From Pseudomonadota bacterium (lineage in GTDB: Bacteria > Pseudomonadota > Gammaproteobacteria > Xanthomonadales > Xanthomonadaceae), in contig JAFEBV010000041.1 of NCBI GenBank assembly GCA_018242485.1, forward strand, positions 124,001 through 188,000: a DNA stretch of 64,000 bases. The letters run 5' to 3'. Shown one piece after another: positions 9,201 through 17,460 of this stretch. The notes beneath the pieces were generated by a model. The model was given only the letters and a program-made list of their open reading frames with translations. It was not told the DNA's origin and made no database searches. Positions within the stretch are counted from its first letter, which is position 1, and each line of letters starts with the position of its first letter. The translations under genes and the position numbers were made by a program.

Positions 9201-9221
9201 CCCGAGTCCCGAGCCCCGAGT
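9201..9221. repeat. Short 7-base tandem repeat
   Basis: CCCGAGT, CCCGAGC, CCCGAGT in tandem in the 150-base gap between doc and the acyltransferase gene. The unit length matches the larger heptamer arrays at 50588-50775. Confidence 0.6.
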
Positions 9222-9326
9222 CGCGCCAAGCGCTACCAGCTGCATCGATCGACGATACGCGGCAAATCCATGCGGCGTGCACTCCCCGCACCGCTACACT
9301 GGCCGCATCCGCAGGGGAATCCACGC

Positions 9327-11204
9327 ATGTCCGGCCACAATCAATTCGAACTGCTGCGCCAGCGCCGCTTCGCGCCGTTCTTCCTGACTCAGGCGCTGGG
9401 TGCGTTCAACGACAACGCATTTCGGCAAGCACTGGTGGTGATGGTCGGCTTCCAGCTCGGCTTCGGCCACGCCGCGGTGGGCTGGTATTCCAACCTCGCC
9501 GGCGCGCTGTTCATCCTGCCGTTCTTCCTGTTCTCCGCCAGCGCCGGGCAGATCGCCGAGAAATACGAGAAGACCCGCCTGATCCGCTTCGTGAAGCTGT
9601 TCGAGATCGCGGCGATGACGCTGGCGGCGTTCGCCTTCTACGCCCAGAGCGTGCCCTTGCTGTTCACCGTGCTGGTGATGATGGGCCTGCATTCGACGAT
9701 GTTCGGGCCGATCAAGTACGCGATCCTGCCGCAGGTGCTGCACCCGCAGGAACTGGTCGGCGGCAATGGCCTGGTCGAGATGGGCACCTCGATGGCGGTG
9801 CTGATCGGCATGATCGCCGGCGGCTGGGCGATGTCCGCCTATGGCGCGCCCGTCGCTTCGGCGGTGGTGATCGGCATGGCCATCGTCGGTTATCTCGCCA
9901 GCCGGCGCATCCCGCTGGCGCCTGCGACCGCGCCGGAGCTGGCCTTCGACTGGAACATCGCGCGCGCGACGTGGCGCTCGCTGAAGTTCGTGACGCAAAA
10001 CCGCACGGTGTTCAACTCGGTGCTGGGCATTTCGTGGTTCTGGTTCTTCGGCTTCGTGTTCACCGCGCAGTTGCCCAACTACACCAGCGATTACCTCGGC
10101 GGCAACGGCAGCGTGGAGACGCTGGCGCTGGCGCTGTTCTCGATCGGCACCGGTGCGGGCGCGGTGCTGTGCGAAAAACTTTCCGGGCGCACGGTGGAAA
10201 TCGGCCTCGTACCATTCGGCGCGATCGGGCTCACGGTGCTGGGCGTGGATCTGTACTTCGCCCGCCACGCGCCGGCCAGCGTGCACGATCTGGATGCGCT
10301 GGCCTTCCTCGCCAGTCGCGCGAACTGGCATGTCTGCGCCGACCTGCTGCTGATCGGATTATTCGCCGGCTTCTACATCGTGCCGCTGTTCGCGCTGGTG
10401 CAGTCGCGCACCCCGCGCGAGCAGATCTCGCGGGTGATCTCCGGCAACAACATCCTCAACGCGGTGTTCATGGTGGCCGCGGCGGCGTTCGGCATCGGCA
10501 TGAGCCGGCTCGGATTGAGCGTGCCGGAACTGCTGCTGGCCACCGCGGTGCTCAATGCGCTGGTGGCGCTCTACATCTTCACCCTGGTACCCGAGTTCCT
10601 GATGCGTTTCCTGTGCTGGATCTTCGGCCGCGCCTTGTACCGGCTGCGCGTGCAGGGCATCGAGTGCATCCCCGAAGAAGGCCCGGCGTTGCTGGTGTGC
10701 AACCACGTCAGTTATCTGGATGCCGTGCTGATCGGTGGCGCGCTGCCGCGCCCGGCGCGCTTCGTGATGTACCACAAGATCTTCAACACTCCCGGCGCGG
10801 CGTGGATGTTCAAGGCGGCCAAGGCCATCCCCATCGCCGGGGCGAAAGAGGATGCCGCACTGATGGAGCGCGCCTTCGCGAGCATCGATGCCGCGCTCGC
10901 CGACGGCGAACTGGTGTGCATCTTTCCCGAGGGCGCGTTGACGAAGGATGGTGACATCGCGCCGTTCCGTGGTGGCGTGGAACGCATCCTCGCGCGCCGT
11001 CCGGTGCCGGTGATCCCGCTGGCGCTGCGCGGGATGTGGTCGAGCATGTGGAGCAAACGCGATTCGCGTCTGCACCGTCTGCGCATGCCGCGGCGCTTTC
11101 GTGCGCAGATCGAGTTGATCGCCGGCGAGGCGGTGGATGGCACGCAGGCGAATGCGGCGTTGCTGGAAGCGCGGGTGCGGGCGCTGCGTGGGGAGATGGC
11201 GTAG
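9327..11204 (+). CDS. LplT-like transporter fused to PlsC acyltransferase
   Basis: Inner-membrane fusion of 625 aa. Residues 1 to about 420 are a major-facilitator domain with about 12 hydrophobic segments, beginning LLRQRRFAPFFLTQALGAFNDNAFRQAL as in the lysophospholipid flippase LplT. Residues from about 440 are a 1-acylglycerol-phosphate acyltransferase with catalytic CNHVSYLD (NHxxxxD) and FPEGALT. Together they would import lysophospholipid and re-acylate it (inference from LplT-Aas). The acyl-ACP synthetase part found in Aas and in longer fusions is absent. The ATG at 9327 has GCAGGGGA upstream; the frame is open further 5' but overlaps doc. Confidence 0.88.
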   Translation: MSGHNQFELLRQRRFAPFFLTQALGAFNDNAFRQALVVMVGFQLGFGHAAVGWYSNLAGALFILPFFLFSASAGQIAEKYEKTRLIRFVKLFEIAAMTLAAFAFYAQSVPLLFTVLVMMGLHSTMFGPIKYAILPQVLHPQELVGGNGLVEMGTSMAVLIGMIAGGWAMSAYGAPVASAVVIGMAIVGYLASRRIPLAPATAPELAFDWNIARATWRSLKFVTQNRTVFNSVLGISWFWFFGFVFTAQLPNYTSDYLGGNGSVETLALALFSIGTGAGAVLCEKLSGRTVEIGLVPFGAIGLTVLGVDLYFARHAPASVHDLDALAFLASRANWHVCADLLLIGLFAGFYIVPLFALVQSRTPREQISRVISGNNILNAVFMVAAAAFGIGMSRLGLSVPELLLATAVLNALVALYIFTLVPEFLMRFLCWIFGRALYRLRVQGIECIPEEGPALLVCNHVSYLDAVLIGGALPRPARFVMYHKIFNTPGAAWMFKAAKAIPIAGAKEDAALMERAFASIDAALADGELVCIFPEGALTKDGDIAPFRGGVERILARRPVPVIPLALRGMWSSMWSKRDSRLHRLRMPRRFRAQIELIAGEAVDGTQANAALLEARVRALRGEMA

Positions 11205-11237
11205 GGAACCGCTGCCGGGTGATGCGCCAAACACTGG

Positions 11238-11278
11238 ATTCCGGGTTCCGCCGCAAACAGCGGCGGCGGCCCCGGAAT
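11238..11278. repeat. Palindromic intergenic repeat, possible bidirectional terminator
   Basis: ATTCCGGG and CCCGGAAT form the outer arms with CCGCCGC/GCGGCGG as inner arms, a long GC-rich hairpin between convergent genes (acyltransferase ending at 11204 and ampE ending at 11325). Its position suggests transcription termination in both directions; the wording resembles repeats scattered in Xanthomonad genomes. Confidence 0.5.
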
Positions 11279-11324
11279 GACGAGCAAAGTCAGGGCGTTG
11301 GGGGGATGCCAGATCAGGCGGATG

Positions 11325-12212
11325 TCAGAGCCAGCGGGCGATGACGAAGATCGCGACCACCGCCAGCCACAGCAGCAGCATGCGCCAGACCAGGCTCATC
11401 GCGTCGCGCAGTTCCAGCAGAGCCGGGGTGGATGCGGCGACTTCGGCTTCGGGCAGATCGGTGTCGTCCTGCGCGACTTCGATATCCACGCTGGCGCGTG
11501 CGGCGGCGGCGAGAAAGCCAGTATCCAGACGCATCCCGTCGGCGTGCCACTCGCGCCACGCGCTGAACACCGCGTCGAAATTGGCTGCCAGCGCCAGCGC
11601 AAAGGTCATCAACTGCGCCGCAGGCCAGTCCAGCACCGCCAGCATCCAGCGCGCGTCCTCGCGTTGTGCTGGCGGCGCATCGGCATGTGCGACATCGGCA
11701 CCCAGTTGCGCGATCATGCGATAAGCCAACACGCCAGTCGGCCCCAGCAGCAGGAACCACAGCAACGGGCCGAACCAGCGCCGCAGGGCGCCCTTGAATA
11801 CCGCCTCGACATAGGCATGACCGTCCATGTCCACGGGGGGTTCGGCGTTCAGCAGATGCGCTGTTGCCGCGCGCCGTGCCTCGCCATCACTCGCATCGAC
11901 GACGGCATCCACGTCCAGATCCAGATCGCGCGGGCCCCAGCACCAGAACGCGATCAAGGTTGCAAACACGAACGCCGGCACGCCCCACAAGGATTGCCGC
12001 AGAGCCAGTTGCAGCAGGGCGATCAGCAGTACCGGCAAGCCGATCGTCAGCGCCAGTCCGAGGCGGCCATTCATCGCGCTTTCCGGCGTGGCCGTGCCCT
12101 CGATGTAACGCCGCCACGCCAGCAGCCAGTCGAAACGGCGCAGCGCTACCAACGACGGCAGAACGTGCCCCGCCAAAAGGACGAGGATGACAGCGGTCAG
12201 CGCGGCGGACAT
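11325..12212 (-). CDS. ampE: AmpE-like regulatory membrane protein
   Basis: Polytopic inner-membrane protein (295 aa) of the AmpE family, which in enterobacteria accompanies AmpD in beta-lactamase and peptidoglycan-recycling signalling. Features: an N-terminal membrane segment, FDWLLAWRRYIE, two further membrane segments (about 48-90), the cytoplasmic stretch FCWGPRDLDLDVDAVVDA typical of AmpE, and a final membrane helix (about 270-292, LVWRMLLLWLAVVAIFVIA). No ampD gene is adjacent. It lies directly against the left attachment repeat of the mobile element (12470), so its upstream context may have been changed by the insertion. Confidence 0.8.
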   Translation of the reverse strand: MSAALTAVILVLLAGHVLPSLVALRRFDWLLAWRRYIEGTATPESAMNGRLGLALTIGLPVLLIALLQLALRQSLWGVPAFVFATLIAFWCWGPRDLDLDVDAVVDASDGEARRAATAHLLNAEPPVDMDGHAYVEAVFKGALRRWFGPLLWFLLLGPTGVLAYRMIAQLGADVAHADAPPAQREDARWMLAVLDWPAAQLMTFALALAANFDAVFSAWREWHADGMRLDTGFLAAAARASVDIEVAQDDTDLPEAEVAASTPALLELRDAMSLVWRMLLLWLAVVAIFVIARWL

Positions 12213-12421
12213 GGGAGCATTCGGTGCATGGGTGGGATTCTATCCTGCCCGGCACGCGCACAAGGAACGCTCTGGCAGGATGTCGAAAAAGCTTCCCCCC
12301 GTCTTCGTGTGGACAGGCTCTGGCGGGCTTCGCTCTTCCAGCTTGCCGCGTTGACAGCCAGCCATGCCCTCACGATGAGCCGGATTCAACTCGACGGCTT
12401 TGCGCTGCCTGAAACAAGAAA

Positions 12422-12438
12422 CCCGCCTAAGCGGCGGG
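12422..12438. terminator. Short GC hairpin beside the left att repeat
   Basis: CCCGCC and GGCGGG flank a five-base loop just left of the attachment repeat. Before insertion this would have lain downstream of tRNA-Leu, and it resembles the hairpin now found after the tRNA at 19942-19964. The preceding 200 bases (12213-12421) hold nothing else I recognise. Confidence 0.4.
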
Positions 12439-12469
12439 CGTCTTGGGTATCTCCGGTTTGCGTTGATGC

Positions 12470-12496
12470 TGCGTTGGTGCCAAGAGAGGACTCGAA
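12470..12496. repeat. Left attachment-site repeat (tRNA-Leu 3' fragment)
   Basis: A 27-base copy of the tRNA-Leu 3' end plus a few downstream bases, in the same orientation as 20004-20031. It differs by loss of one C (GTGCCAAG here, GTGCCCAAG in the tRNA). Similarity stops at GACTCGAA, where the right copy continues into the tRNA T-arm. It marks the distal edge of the element. Confidence 0.85.
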
Positions 12497-12549
12497 AGAA
12501 TCGCCGTTAGCATAGTAGTGTCTATGTTTCGACTATGACGCAACCCTGC

Positions 12550-12571
12550 GATGCCCCCAAAGATGCCCCCA
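12550..12571. repeat. Putative integrase arm-site repeats, left end
   Basis: GATGCCCCCA occurs twice in tandem with an 11-base period, 55 bases inside the left attachment repeat. The same pair, in the same orientation, occurs at 19875-19895 near the right end. Matching repeats just inside both ends are what arm-type integrase binding sites look like. Confidence 0.55.
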
Positions 12572-12743
12572 GGTGTTGTCCGCTTGGAGCGCTCGGCGCA
12601 CCCGTGCCCGGGGCAAGCCGCGAGGACGGTGACGTCGTGCGTGCACTAGGGTGAGCTACGAGCACGTTCACCGCCGCCGGTGGGTTGGGACGCGAGGATC
12701 ATGCAGCGCGCGCAGGACGGCATCGGACGTGGCCGACTTCGGC

Positions 12744-13014
12744 TTTCCCGGAATCGGCCTAACCCGGGAAAAATCCGGGAAAGCGAATGCCGCGCCCTGC
12801 TTGCGTTTCCCGGGGTTCCCGGGTTTCCCGGAGGAAAACAATGATATTCCGCGAGACACTCACCGAACATGCCAGATAGACAGACAGGAAAAACAACATC
12901 CCGCTATTGAACCTTGCTGTTTCGTGCCGGGAAAGTCGGGAAACCCGGGAAACCGCACCACGCCTAGCTTTCCCGTGTCCCGGGTGTTTCCCGGGTTAGG
13001 CCGATTCCGGGAAA
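12744..13014. repeat. Nested inverted repeats with iterons; candidate element origin
   Basis: A perfect 28-base inverted repeat (12744-12771 and 12987-13014) encloses about 215 bases. The heptamer TTCCCGG or its complement occurs exactly ten times (starting 12745, 12764, 12775, 12807, 12816, 12825, 12927, 12945, 12988, 13007), three of them spaced nine bases apart. The interior around 12841-12915 is AT-richer. Iterons, dyad symmetry and an AT-rich centre in an element that encodes its own primase-helicase suggest a replication origin, comparable in concept to P4 ori/crr (inference). The right arm is also coding for the C-terminus of the gene ending at 12964. Bases 12572-12743 hold nothing recognisable. 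Confidence 0.5.
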
Positions 13015-13647
13015 ACCAGCGTCCGGCGCGGTGCAGTCGCGTCCGGCGGTCGATGCGGGCGGGTCGGAACCTGCCAAAAGAGTCGGGCCGTCCACCCGGT
13101 CATCCGGGGTCACGCCTTGTCCCCAGAACTCCGTTGCCAGTAGATCATCCAGCCAAGCTTCCAGGTAACCGACAGCGTGGGCAGCCATGGCTTCATCGAA
13201 ACGGGCGGCGATCGTGCAAGCGAGTCGATCCAAGCCGGCAGCGGTCGCATCGACATGCTGAAAATGGCGCGCCCGGCCAATGCGTTGTCGTTCTTCGCGC
13301 AGCGCCTTCAGTTCGCCCTCCAGGGTACGGATACGTTGGCGCAGTTCCTCTTGCGATGCGGATGCCTGCCGGAAGACGCGCGCCCGCAGGCGGGCAGGAT
13401 CGGTGTTTTGCAGCACCTGCCGGGATGCCCGCACTGGATCGAGACGGCCATCCGGCAACAAGGATACGGTTCCCTTCTTGATCCATTGCGAAACCGTCTG
13501 CTTCGACACGCCGCACATGCGTGCGAATTCGGAAGGCAATACGCGCATCGCCATCAGATCAGCCGGATCGAACGGCAAAAGTGACGGTCGCGACTCCGAC
13601 GGTACCGACCGCCGTGTGTGGCCGTTCGCTGTCATGGCTTCATTCAT
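12964..13647 (-). CDS. HTH DNA-binding protein with coiled coil
   Basis: Protein of 227 aa. A helix-turn-helix (about residues 36-60: LPSEFARMCGVSKQTVSQWIKKG) is followed by GRLDPVRASRQVL and a coiled coil (about 88-120, rich in Glu/Arg/Leu). This order resembles small-terminase (Nu1-like) and other phage-type site-specific DNA-binding proteins, so packaging initiation or origin/regulatory binding are both possible; neither can be chosen. The last 20 or so residues (GFPGIGLTRE) are encoded by the right arm of the 28-base inverted repeat. It is the last gene of the element's minus-strand series. Confidence 0.6.
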   Translation of the reverse strand: MNEAMTANGHTRRSVPSESRPSLLPFDPADLMAMRVLPSEFARMCGVSKQTVSQWIKKGTVSLLPDGRLDPVRASRQVLQNTDPARLRARVFRQASASQEELRQRIRTLEGELKALREERQRIGRARHFQHVDATAAGLDRLACTIAARFDEAMAAHAVGYLEAWLDDLLATEFWGQGVTPDDRVDGPTLLAGSDPPASTAGRDCTAPDAGFPGIGLTRETPGTRES

Positions 13648-13785
13648 GGGGTAAAGGAAGCAGGCAAACTATTGAGTACAAGGCTATTGCGGCTCCGATT
13701 ACCCGCAAGACGGATCGCCAGGGAGTACCTTGGCACGCTTGGCGCGCGCCGCACCTCTTGTCGGCATCCGCGGCCACGCGCGCCA

Positions 13786-14190
13786 TCATGGCGGCCGCGG
13801 GATAGGACGCCCATCCTTTCGATTCCAGCACCACGGACAAGCCAGCACGATGGATGGTGCGCCAAGCCACAACCAGACAGGCCCGCAGCCCCTGCACAGG
13901 CTGGGCAGTGTCCAGCCGACCGGCACATGCCCCAGCCAACGCTCGGCGCGCACGCGCAGGCTGTGTGCGTAGGCGACCACTTCGATATCCGTGCAGGCAG
14001 TCAGTTCGGCGTAATCGCCGGAATCCAGCGGCATCGCAGGCTCGGCCGGCAAGCCGGCCGCAAGACTCAGCCGGCGCATGCGCTGCGCCTGCTCGATGGC
14101 GATTGCATCCATGCGAACTCGCTGGATCGTCGCCGGATCGGATGCTGCATCCAGCAAACCATGTTGGACAAGAATCGCCGCGAGTCTCAT
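13786..14190 (-). CDS. Element-encoded protein with C-terminal zinc ribbon
   Basis: Protein of 134 aa with unknown function. Its ATG overlaps the stop of the DUF927 helicase gene by four bases, so translation is coupled. The C-terminal half has two Cys pairs, CRGC followed by CPWC, in the pattern GCGPVWLW...CPWCWNR, suggesting zinc binding. The N-terminal half is helical (AAILVQHGLLDAAS...). Proteins with this tail are common next to primase-helicase genes in integrative elements. Bases 13648-13785 downstream appear non-coding. Confidence 0.65.
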   Translation of the reverse strand: MRLAAILVQHGLLDAASDPATIQRVRMDAIAIEQAQRMRRLSLAAGLPAEPAMPLDSGDYAELTACTDIEVVAYAHSLRVRAERWLGHVPVGWTLPSLCRGCGPVWLWLGAPSIVLACPWCWNRKDGRPIPRPP

Positions 14191-16106
14191 CCAGCAGCCT
14201 CCACGGTAGCCGGAGCACCGTGGCCATCACCGGTGTTGCTGCTGCCGCTCAAGGCTGCGAACAGCACCACATAGAACCGCGCCCGGTGGCCATCGCACGG
14301 CCGTTCGTTGCGGGTGTATTCGCCATTGCTGCCCATGCGCAAGGCACCTGATTGTGCGAGTTCGGCCGCCACCCGCCGATGATCAAAGCCGCGACACACC
14401 TCGGCCCTGAACACCTCGCGCTCGATGTAGTAAATCGGCCCGACCTGTTCCGGGCCTTCGTTGCCGGTCGGCTTTCGGTAGCCAGCGCGGTTGACGGTGC
14501 GTGGTCGGTGCTCGGTGTCGGCATCACTGGTATTCCACGATGCGAAGCGTGCATCACCATGTGCCATCAGGAACAGCCGCACGCGCGCCAGCATCGCCAC
14601 CGGTTCGGCTGCCCCACTGGTGCCACGTGCCTGCAACCATGCGGCGAAGCAAGTGCGAGCCGCTCGCTCGGCTTCGCCAGCAAGCCAGCCGGTGATGCCC
14701 TTGGCGGTAGCCAGTTCACCGGCAGCGGCGATCAGGGCGAATCGCTGCGCCACGCGGCGCACCTGACCCACGGCATCACGGCCGGCCAGATCATCCGCCA
14801 GCGCATCGCGACACTCGCGCAGTGCATCGCGCATGCGTGCATGCTCGGCCGTCAGGATCGCCAGCCAGTCGCGTAGTGCGTGGCCGTGGTGGGTCGCTGA
14901 AAATGCCCGCAGGGAATCCGCGAACGCACCTGCACTGGTTCCGGCCGGTAGCTGTTCGAAGATGCCGGCACCGCCTTCCACGTCGGCGGGTATGTCGATC
15001 ACCCGCACGTCATGGCCCGCACGCGACGTGCCGCCACCTTCCATCACCAGATCGCCCAACCCGACCTCGCCGGCACTCACGAACAACACCCGGAAGCGGG
15101 TCGCTGCACGTGCACTGCCATCCCGTTGGGCACGCGCCTTGCCCTGCCCATTGGCCAGCAGGTAAGCGGTCGCACCTGCGTCCTTCGGGTCAAGCTGGGC
15201 GATCTCATCCAGCGGCAACAACAGGTCGGAATGCAGGCTGGCGATGGACTCCAGTGCATTGCCGGTCGCCCGCCAGGTGCGCATGAATGCGGGTGGCCCG
15301 AACACGCTGGTTGCCACGGCCAGTGCGGTTGTCTTGCCGGTACTGCTTGCGCCACGGAAATGTAGGCCGCCGCCTTCGGCATCCACGAGCCCGAGAGTCG
15401 GCCCAGCGAATGCAGCTGACAACGCGAGCACCAGCCGAGAATTGCCGGCGCAGGGCATGGCGACTTGGTTGCGCCAACCCTCCAGCGTGCCGGCCGCGCC
15501 CAGCTCCACGCCTTCGCCTGAACCTTGGAAGATCAGCGGCTCGCCGACGTGCTCGCCGAAGGTTTCCAGCGGCAGCACGAAGGCATCGCCATGCCAGCCG
15601 GTGCGTGGCACGCAACGCGCCTTGGCGGTGACATCCGCGCCGGCGATGTAGTCGTTCAATCGCTTGCGGTGCACCTCGTGCTGGGTGATATCCAGCCCCT
15701 GCCGCAACAGTGCCTCTCGCAGGTCTTCGCCCTTGCGAGCCAGCATCGTCATCGGCATCGCCCAACGGTGCTCCAGCCCGTCACGATCACTGAACACCAG
15801 TAGTCGGCCCCATTCCCCGCCATGTGCATCGCGCGTCGCTGCCGCAATCCGCAACGGTGCACAAACCCATACCGGCTCCAGCTCGATCGGCTCGCCTTCC
15901 GCATTGCGCATCACCTCGATGCAATGCACGCCGGGCCGCTCGACCGATTCACCCTCGCGCAGCACGAATCGTGGTCGCAGGGCCGTGAACGGATTTGGCT
16001 TCTTGTCGGCGCTGCGCTTCCCATTTTTCTTCTCACGGGCTTTGTCATCACGCGCCTGATTCAACCGTGCCAGATCACGCTCGGCCCTTTCGTCCAACGT
16101 GGTCAT
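14187..16106 (-). CDS. DUF927-type replicative helicase
   Basis: Protein of 639 aa with a central P-loop ATPase: Walker A GASSTGKTT (about residue 245), Walker B LLLPLDEIAQ, and a following FRVLFVSAGE sensor region. The surrounding sequence matches the DUF927 superfamily of plasmid, phage and P4-like element helicases. Before it, residues 55-215 form an OB-like region with WHGDAFVLP. It overlaps the zinc-finger protein gene upstream (16103-16106) and the zinc-ribbon gene downstream (14187-14190) by four bases each. Together with the CHC2-like protein it should initiate replication of the element, possibly at 12744-13014 (inference). Confidence 0.82.
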   Translation of the reverse strand: MTTLDERAERDLARLNQARDDKAREKKNGKRSADKKPNPFTALRPRFVLREGESVERPGVHCIEVMRNAEGEPIELEPVWVCAPLRIAAATRDAHGGEWGRLLVFSDRDGLEHRWAMPMTMLARKGEDLREALLRQGLDITQHEVHRKRLNDYIAGADVTAKARCVPRTGWHGDAFVLPLETFGEHVGEPLIFQGSGEGVELGAAGTLEGWRNQVAMPCAGNSRLVLALSAAFAGPTLGLVDAEGGGLHFRGASSTGKTTALAVATSVFGPPAFMRTWRATGNALESIASLHSDLLLPLDEIAQLDPKDAGATAYLLANGQGKARAQRDGSARAATRFRVLFVSAGEVGLGDLVMEGGGTSRAGHDVRVIDIPADVEGGAGIFEQLPAGTSAGAFADSLRAFSATHHGHALRDWLAILTAEHARMRDALRECRDALADDLAGRDAVGQVRRVAQRFALIAAAGELATAKGITGWLAGEAERAARTCFAAWLQARGTSGAAEPVAMLARVRLFLMAHGDARFASWNTSDADTEHRPRTVNRAGYRKPTGNEGPEQVGPIYYIEREVFRAEVCRGFDHRRVAAELAQSGALRMGSNGEYTRNERPCDGHRARFYVVLFAALSGSSNTGDGHGAPATVEAAG

Positions 16107-16591
16107 GCCAGCACCTCGCGTGCGCTTTCGATGCGCTCGATCGCCAGCCGCAGCCGGGTCAGGTATTCGTCCGACGGCACGCGACCGGCGGCCACGTCGC
16201 CGGCAACGATGGCAACGATCGTGGCCTCGCGGGTGAGCACGCCCAGCGCAGCTACCCAGCCGCTTTGTCGGTAAGCCTCACGCTGCGCGACCCGACCCTC
16301 CGGCGAGCGGTCGGCGATGCGCTCGGGGAACAGGTCGGCCACCTCCAAGCCAACGGCATGCACGATGGCGAGCACGTCGCAGCCGGCAAAACACTTCACC
16401 AGCACCCGACCATCGCTGCCCTCGGCCACGCTCAGGGACGCATTGCGATCCTTGTGTGCCGGGCAGCGGGCCATGTGGCCGCGGCCACACTTGCGCACAC
16501 CCTCCAAGCGTTCCAGAAGACGATCCAGCACAAAAGCATCGGCAGCGCGCGGAACTACGGGTGCGGCACGGGTATCGACACGGGCAGGCAT
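16103..16591 (-). CDS. CHC2-like zinc-finger primase protein
   Basis: Protein of 162 aa carrying a primase-type zinc-binding unit: CGRGHMARCPAHKDRNASL followed by VKCFAGCDVLAIVHAVGL. This is the CHC2/toprim-primase N-terminal pattern used for template recognition. The catalytic TOPRIM part is not seen, so it probably works with the helicase encoded by the overlapping next gene. The ATG at 16591 is preferred over 16651 because GGGAG lies at a proper distance and it begins just after the previous gene's stop. The C-terminal 50 residues are helical and unassigned. Confidence 0.75.
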   Translation of the reverse strand: MPARVDTRAAPVVPRAADAFVLDRLLERLEGVRKCGRGHMARCPAHKDRNASLSVAEGSDGRVLVKCFAGCDVLAIVHAVGLEVADLFPERIADRSPEGRVAQREAYRQSGWVAALGVLTREATIVAIVAGDVAAGRVPSDEYLTRLRLAIERIESAREVLA

Positions 16592-16595
16592 GGGC

Positions 16596-17120
16596 TCAAT
16601 CTCCCAACAGCCAACGGCCGCCTTTCCAAGGCGCGATATCGAATACTTCATGCAGTGCGGGCAAGGTCAAGCCACGCAATACCCAGATTTCATCCAGCAG
16701 CGCAGCCCGGGCGAGCAATCCAAGGCTGGTTGAAGGCACCAGCAGTCCGGTTTCAACGGCCGTCACGAACGCCTCCAGCCATGCCACCACCTCTTGCCGG
16801 GCGGCCACTCGCGCCGCAGTCGGCTCGGCCATCCGGGTTGCGGCCGTGCGTGCCTGCCGATGACTGCGTGCCGTTTCCGTACAGGGGATGCCAGCCAGCT
16901 TTGCGCTGGCATCCGCGGTGACGTTCATGGCCACGCATAACGCCGGCAGCACACTGGCGCGCAAGCGCTGGATCGTTGCGGCAATATCCCGGGCATCGGC
17001 TTCGTGGTAGGCGGCCGGGCTGGGGGACAGGTGCCCGGGTTCGGCAGGTGCGCAGCACCACGCCAGCCACGCCACCGCGCAGCGCTCGGCGGTACGGGTA
17101 TCTTCCGGGGAGGCGTTCAC
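16596..17120 (-). CDS. Element-encoded protein of unknown function
   Basis: Protein of 174 aa, not recognised. A GTG start at 17120 overlaps the alpA stop as GTGA and has GGGAGG six bases upstream, which is better than the longer upstream frame. The protein is Ala-rich and mostly helical, with Cys/Trp near the N-terminus (CAVAWLAWCCAP) and a C-terminal LLDEIWVLRGLTLPALHEVFDIAPW. It lies between alpA and the primase-type zinc-finger gene in a tightly packed minus-strand operon, so a role in element replication or regulation is likely but unproven. Confidence 0.6.
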   Translation of the reverse strand: MNASPEDTRTAERCAVAWLAWCCAPAEPGHLSPSPAAYHEADARDIAATIQRLRASVLPALCVAMNVTADASAKLAGIPCTETARSHRQARTAATRMAEPTAARVAARQEVVAWLEAFVTAVETGLLVPSTSLGLLARAALLDEIWVLRGLTLPALHEVFDIAPWKGGRWLLGD

Positions 17121-17332
17121 GCAACCTCCCGGCCAGCGGCTGCAAGCTGTTCGACCAACGTGCGGATATCCTCCACCCGCCAGGCCGTGCAACGCTCGCT
17201 GAGTTTGATAGGCGATGGAAAGCGGCCCTTGCGTACACCGTCCCACCAGTTGGAACGCGACACGGGAATGATCTTCAGGACATCCGGAAGCCGCAGGAAA
17301 CCAGTTTCGGGCAGGATGAGTGCGCTTGGCAT
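17117..17332 (-). CDS. AlpA-family transcriptional regulator
   Basis: Small regulator of 71 aa with a MerR/excisionase-like winged helix: GFLRLPDVLKIIPVSRSNWWDGVRKGRFPSPIKL...AWRVEDIRTLVEQL. AlpA proteins control excision and early genes in P4-like and cryptic prophage elements (family knowledge). The ATG at 17332 has AAAGGA upstream; a longer frame begins at 17365. Its stop overlaps the next gene. A pair of identical palindromes lies about 60 bases upstream (17394-17422). Confidence 0.85.
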   Translation of the reverse strand: MPSALILPETGFLRLPDVLKIIPVSRSNWWDGVRKGRFPSPIKLSERCTAWRVEDIRTLVEQLAAAGREVA

Positions 17333-17393
17333 GGTGCCGTCCTTTGTTGGCCTAGACGGTTTCATGCTGTCCTACGGTCGGCCGTTACACGTT

Positions 17394-17422
17394 CGAATTC
17401 GTATTGCGGACACTCGAATTCG
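17394..17422. promoter_or_regulatory. Twin palindromic operator upstream of alpA
   Basis: The palindrome CGAATTCG occurs at 17394-17401 and again at 17415-17422, exactly 21 bases (two helical turns) apart, in the gap between the 237-aa protein gene and alpA. Same-face spacing suggests cooperative binding by a regulator such as AlpA itself (inference). Confidence 0.5.
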
Positions 17423-17460
17423 AATGAAATGATGGCTTCATGTCGTACTGCGATCAGCTG

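Noticed and set aside
12651..13481. Long open frame on the plus strand across the iteron region
   Set aside because: Its composition follows from the TTCCCGG repeats (FPGFPGFP-like runs) and it overlaps a better minus-strand HTH gene; no ribosome-binding site or family resemblance.
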